A DNA stretch of 64,000 nt, taken from DATKYQ01 sp035528415. GTDB taxonomy: Bacteria; Myxococcota; B64-G9. The notes beneath the pieces are model-generated. The model saw only the letters and a program-made list of their open reading frames with translations, was not told the DNA's origin and made no database searches. Each line of letters starts with the position of its first letter. The stretch's first letter is position 1. The position numbers and the translations under genes were made by a program. Below are positions 63,168 through 64,000 of this stretch, piece after piece. The stretch covers positions 91,017 through 155,016 of the forward strand of contig DATKYQ010000080.1 in assembly GCA_035528415.1 (NCBI GenBank), in the 5' to 3' direction.

Positions 63168-63810
63168 TTTCGCGGCCGCGATCCTGGGCCAGTTTCCTGA
63201 CCAGTTCCTGGATTTTCCGGCGCTGTCGCTCCGACTCGAAGAGGAATTCGACACCCATACCTTTAGGCTCGCCCGTTTCCTTGAGCCAAGCGACGCGGCA
63301 GCGCAACTTGATGCCCATCAGGTAGCCCGGTGGCCGCAGGCGGCACTCCACCTCGGTATCAACAGGAACCAGTTGCTTGCTTCGGATGAAGGTGCCCCCT
63401 TCACCGATGTCCTCGGCGAATTCCTGGGCGAAGTCCTGGTCGCGGCGATATGACACGACGTACGAACAGGGCATCCTGCGGCTGGTGCGGTCGGTGAACT
63501 CTACTTGCTTGCCCTCCGCGTGATCGAGGATCAGTTGCAGGGTCCTGTTCTGATCGCTGGGAATCTCCACCTGGACTCCGGGTGCCAGCGGGGGCTCGAC
63601 CGAAGCGCGGCGCCGAGCAACGACCCTGCCCTGGATCCTGAAGTTTCGCTTCTGTGTGGGAAAGTCGACCACCACGGTGACTTCCTCGGACAACTGTAGC
63701 TGCCGGCCGGTCTCGACGAATAGGACTCCTAACCGGCCGTGGCGCGCGAAATCGAGCAGCAGCCTTTCTTTTCTAGGGTAACGCGCCGAGACCTCTTTCT
63801 TGCGTGGCAT
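63121..63810 (-). CDS. Double PilZ-domain protein
   Basis: A 229-residue protein with two PilZ-like regions. The N-terminal one (about 10-105) is like the YcgR-N type (LSEEVTVVVDFPTQKRNFRIQGRV). The C-terminal one (about 108-200) has RTSRRMPCSYVVSYRR (R-R start) and EDIGEGGTFIRSKQ (D-x-G-x-x-G in place of D-x-S-x-x-G). A Lys/Arg-rich tail (about 205-229) could bind a membrane or nucleic acid. The gene is the last clear one in the window. Confidence 0.85.
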   Translation of the reverse strand: MPRKKEVSARYPRKERLLLDFARHGRLGVLFVETGRQLQLSEEVTVVVDFPTQKRNFRIQGRVVARRRASVEPPLAPGVQVEIPSDQNRTLQLILDHAEGKQVEFTDRTSRRMPCSYVVSYRRDQDFAQEFAEDIGEGGTFIRSKQLVPVDTEVECRLRPPGYLMGIKLRCRVAWLKETGEPKGMGVEFLFESERQRRKIQELVRKLAQDRGREIKRKMEKIRRKDRFR

Positions 63811-64000
63811 GCGAGTATTTTACATGGCTTGAGTCATTTCGCACAAGGGTTTCAGTGGTACCTGGATCTCCCACCCTGGCTCCAGGACGCACCCGATCTT
63901 GGCCACTGGGCCGCGGCTCCGATGCCTGCCGGGCCTCATGTTCTCCCTCGGCCGCGGATTTGCGCGTCCTGACTGGTTGTGGACGATTTTCGCGCGCACT
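63811..64000. other. Non-coding or unresolved 190-bp end of window
   Basis: No supported gene is seen. One short plus-strand frame runs through here but shows no protein family features and lies mostly opposite the PilZ gene. The end may belong to a gene outside the window. Confidence 0.4.

Overview
This is a GC-rich bacterial chromosome window with about 48 protein genes packed on both strands. I found no tRNA, rRNA, CRISPR array, transposase or integrase in it. The best guess for the host is a delta-type lineage (Myxococcota or a neighbouring uncultured phylum). The signs are a subtilisin ending in a MYXO-CTERM-like tail, Cys-rich secreted proteins, DUF4388/J-domain/TPR proteins, several PilZ proteins and a fused FHA-GGDEF protein. 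A BamA-type ring hydrolase and 2-hydroxyacyl-CoA dehydratase/activator proteins point to an anaerobe, or a facultative one, that uses CoA-ester metabolism.

Layout. 1-1.5 kb: end of an Old Yellow Enzyme and a VapBC toxin-antitoxin pair. 1.5-6.2 kb: outer-membrane barrel plus a secreted repeat-rich subtilisin. 6.3-9.3 kb: lipid-kinase-like gene, Ca/Na exchanger and bamA on the minus strand. 9.6-14 kb: a Fic protein with a rebuilt active site, an M1-type peptidase and an acyl-CoA ligase. 14.1-18.1 kb: a caspase-like protease with a predicted barrel, a Cys-rich secreted protein, a sigma factor and an anti-sigma factor. 18.1-26.4 kb: an Lgt-like protein, thioredoxin, a giant alpha-2-macroglobulin lipoprotein and a small membrane protein. 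26.5-31.9 kb: a sugar ABC operon with a fused binding protein-permease and a MalG-type permease carrying a cytochrome-c-like insertion. 32-34.7 kb: AAA ATPase, DUF1848 protein and an orphan OadG-like protein. 34.7-39 kb: acyl-CoA synthetase and a butyrate kinase-phosphotransbutyrylase fusion. 39-44.8 kb: a membrane protein and a 1410-residue double activase/dehydratase protein. 44.8-51.3 kb: FHA-GGDEF, M23 endopeptidase, NagZ-like GH3, DUF4388-DnaJ-TPR, PilZ and rpoZ. 51.4-57 kb: a Gld-type ABC exporter operon split by an AbiE toxin-antitoxin module. 57.1-60.7 kb: a MarR-controlled dehydratase operon. 60.8-63.8 kb: a second DUF4388 protein and two PilZ proteins.

How it fits together. Three units handle CoA esters: bamA, the MarR/dehydratase/activator operon, and the ligase plus kinase-transferase fusion that could recover ATP from acyl-CoA. 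A second theme is the cell surface: exported proteases, barrels, peptidoglycan enzymes, lipoprotein processing and an A2M trap. A third is c-di-GMP signalling (one cyclase, three PilZ proteins).

The strongest novelties are the CxxCH cytochrome-like domain inside the MalG periplasmic loop, the kinase-transferase fusion, and the AbiE module inserted at the 3' end of an ABC ATPase gene with a diverged 40-bp duplication of that gene end. The Fic protein whose catalytic His is Phe is also notable.
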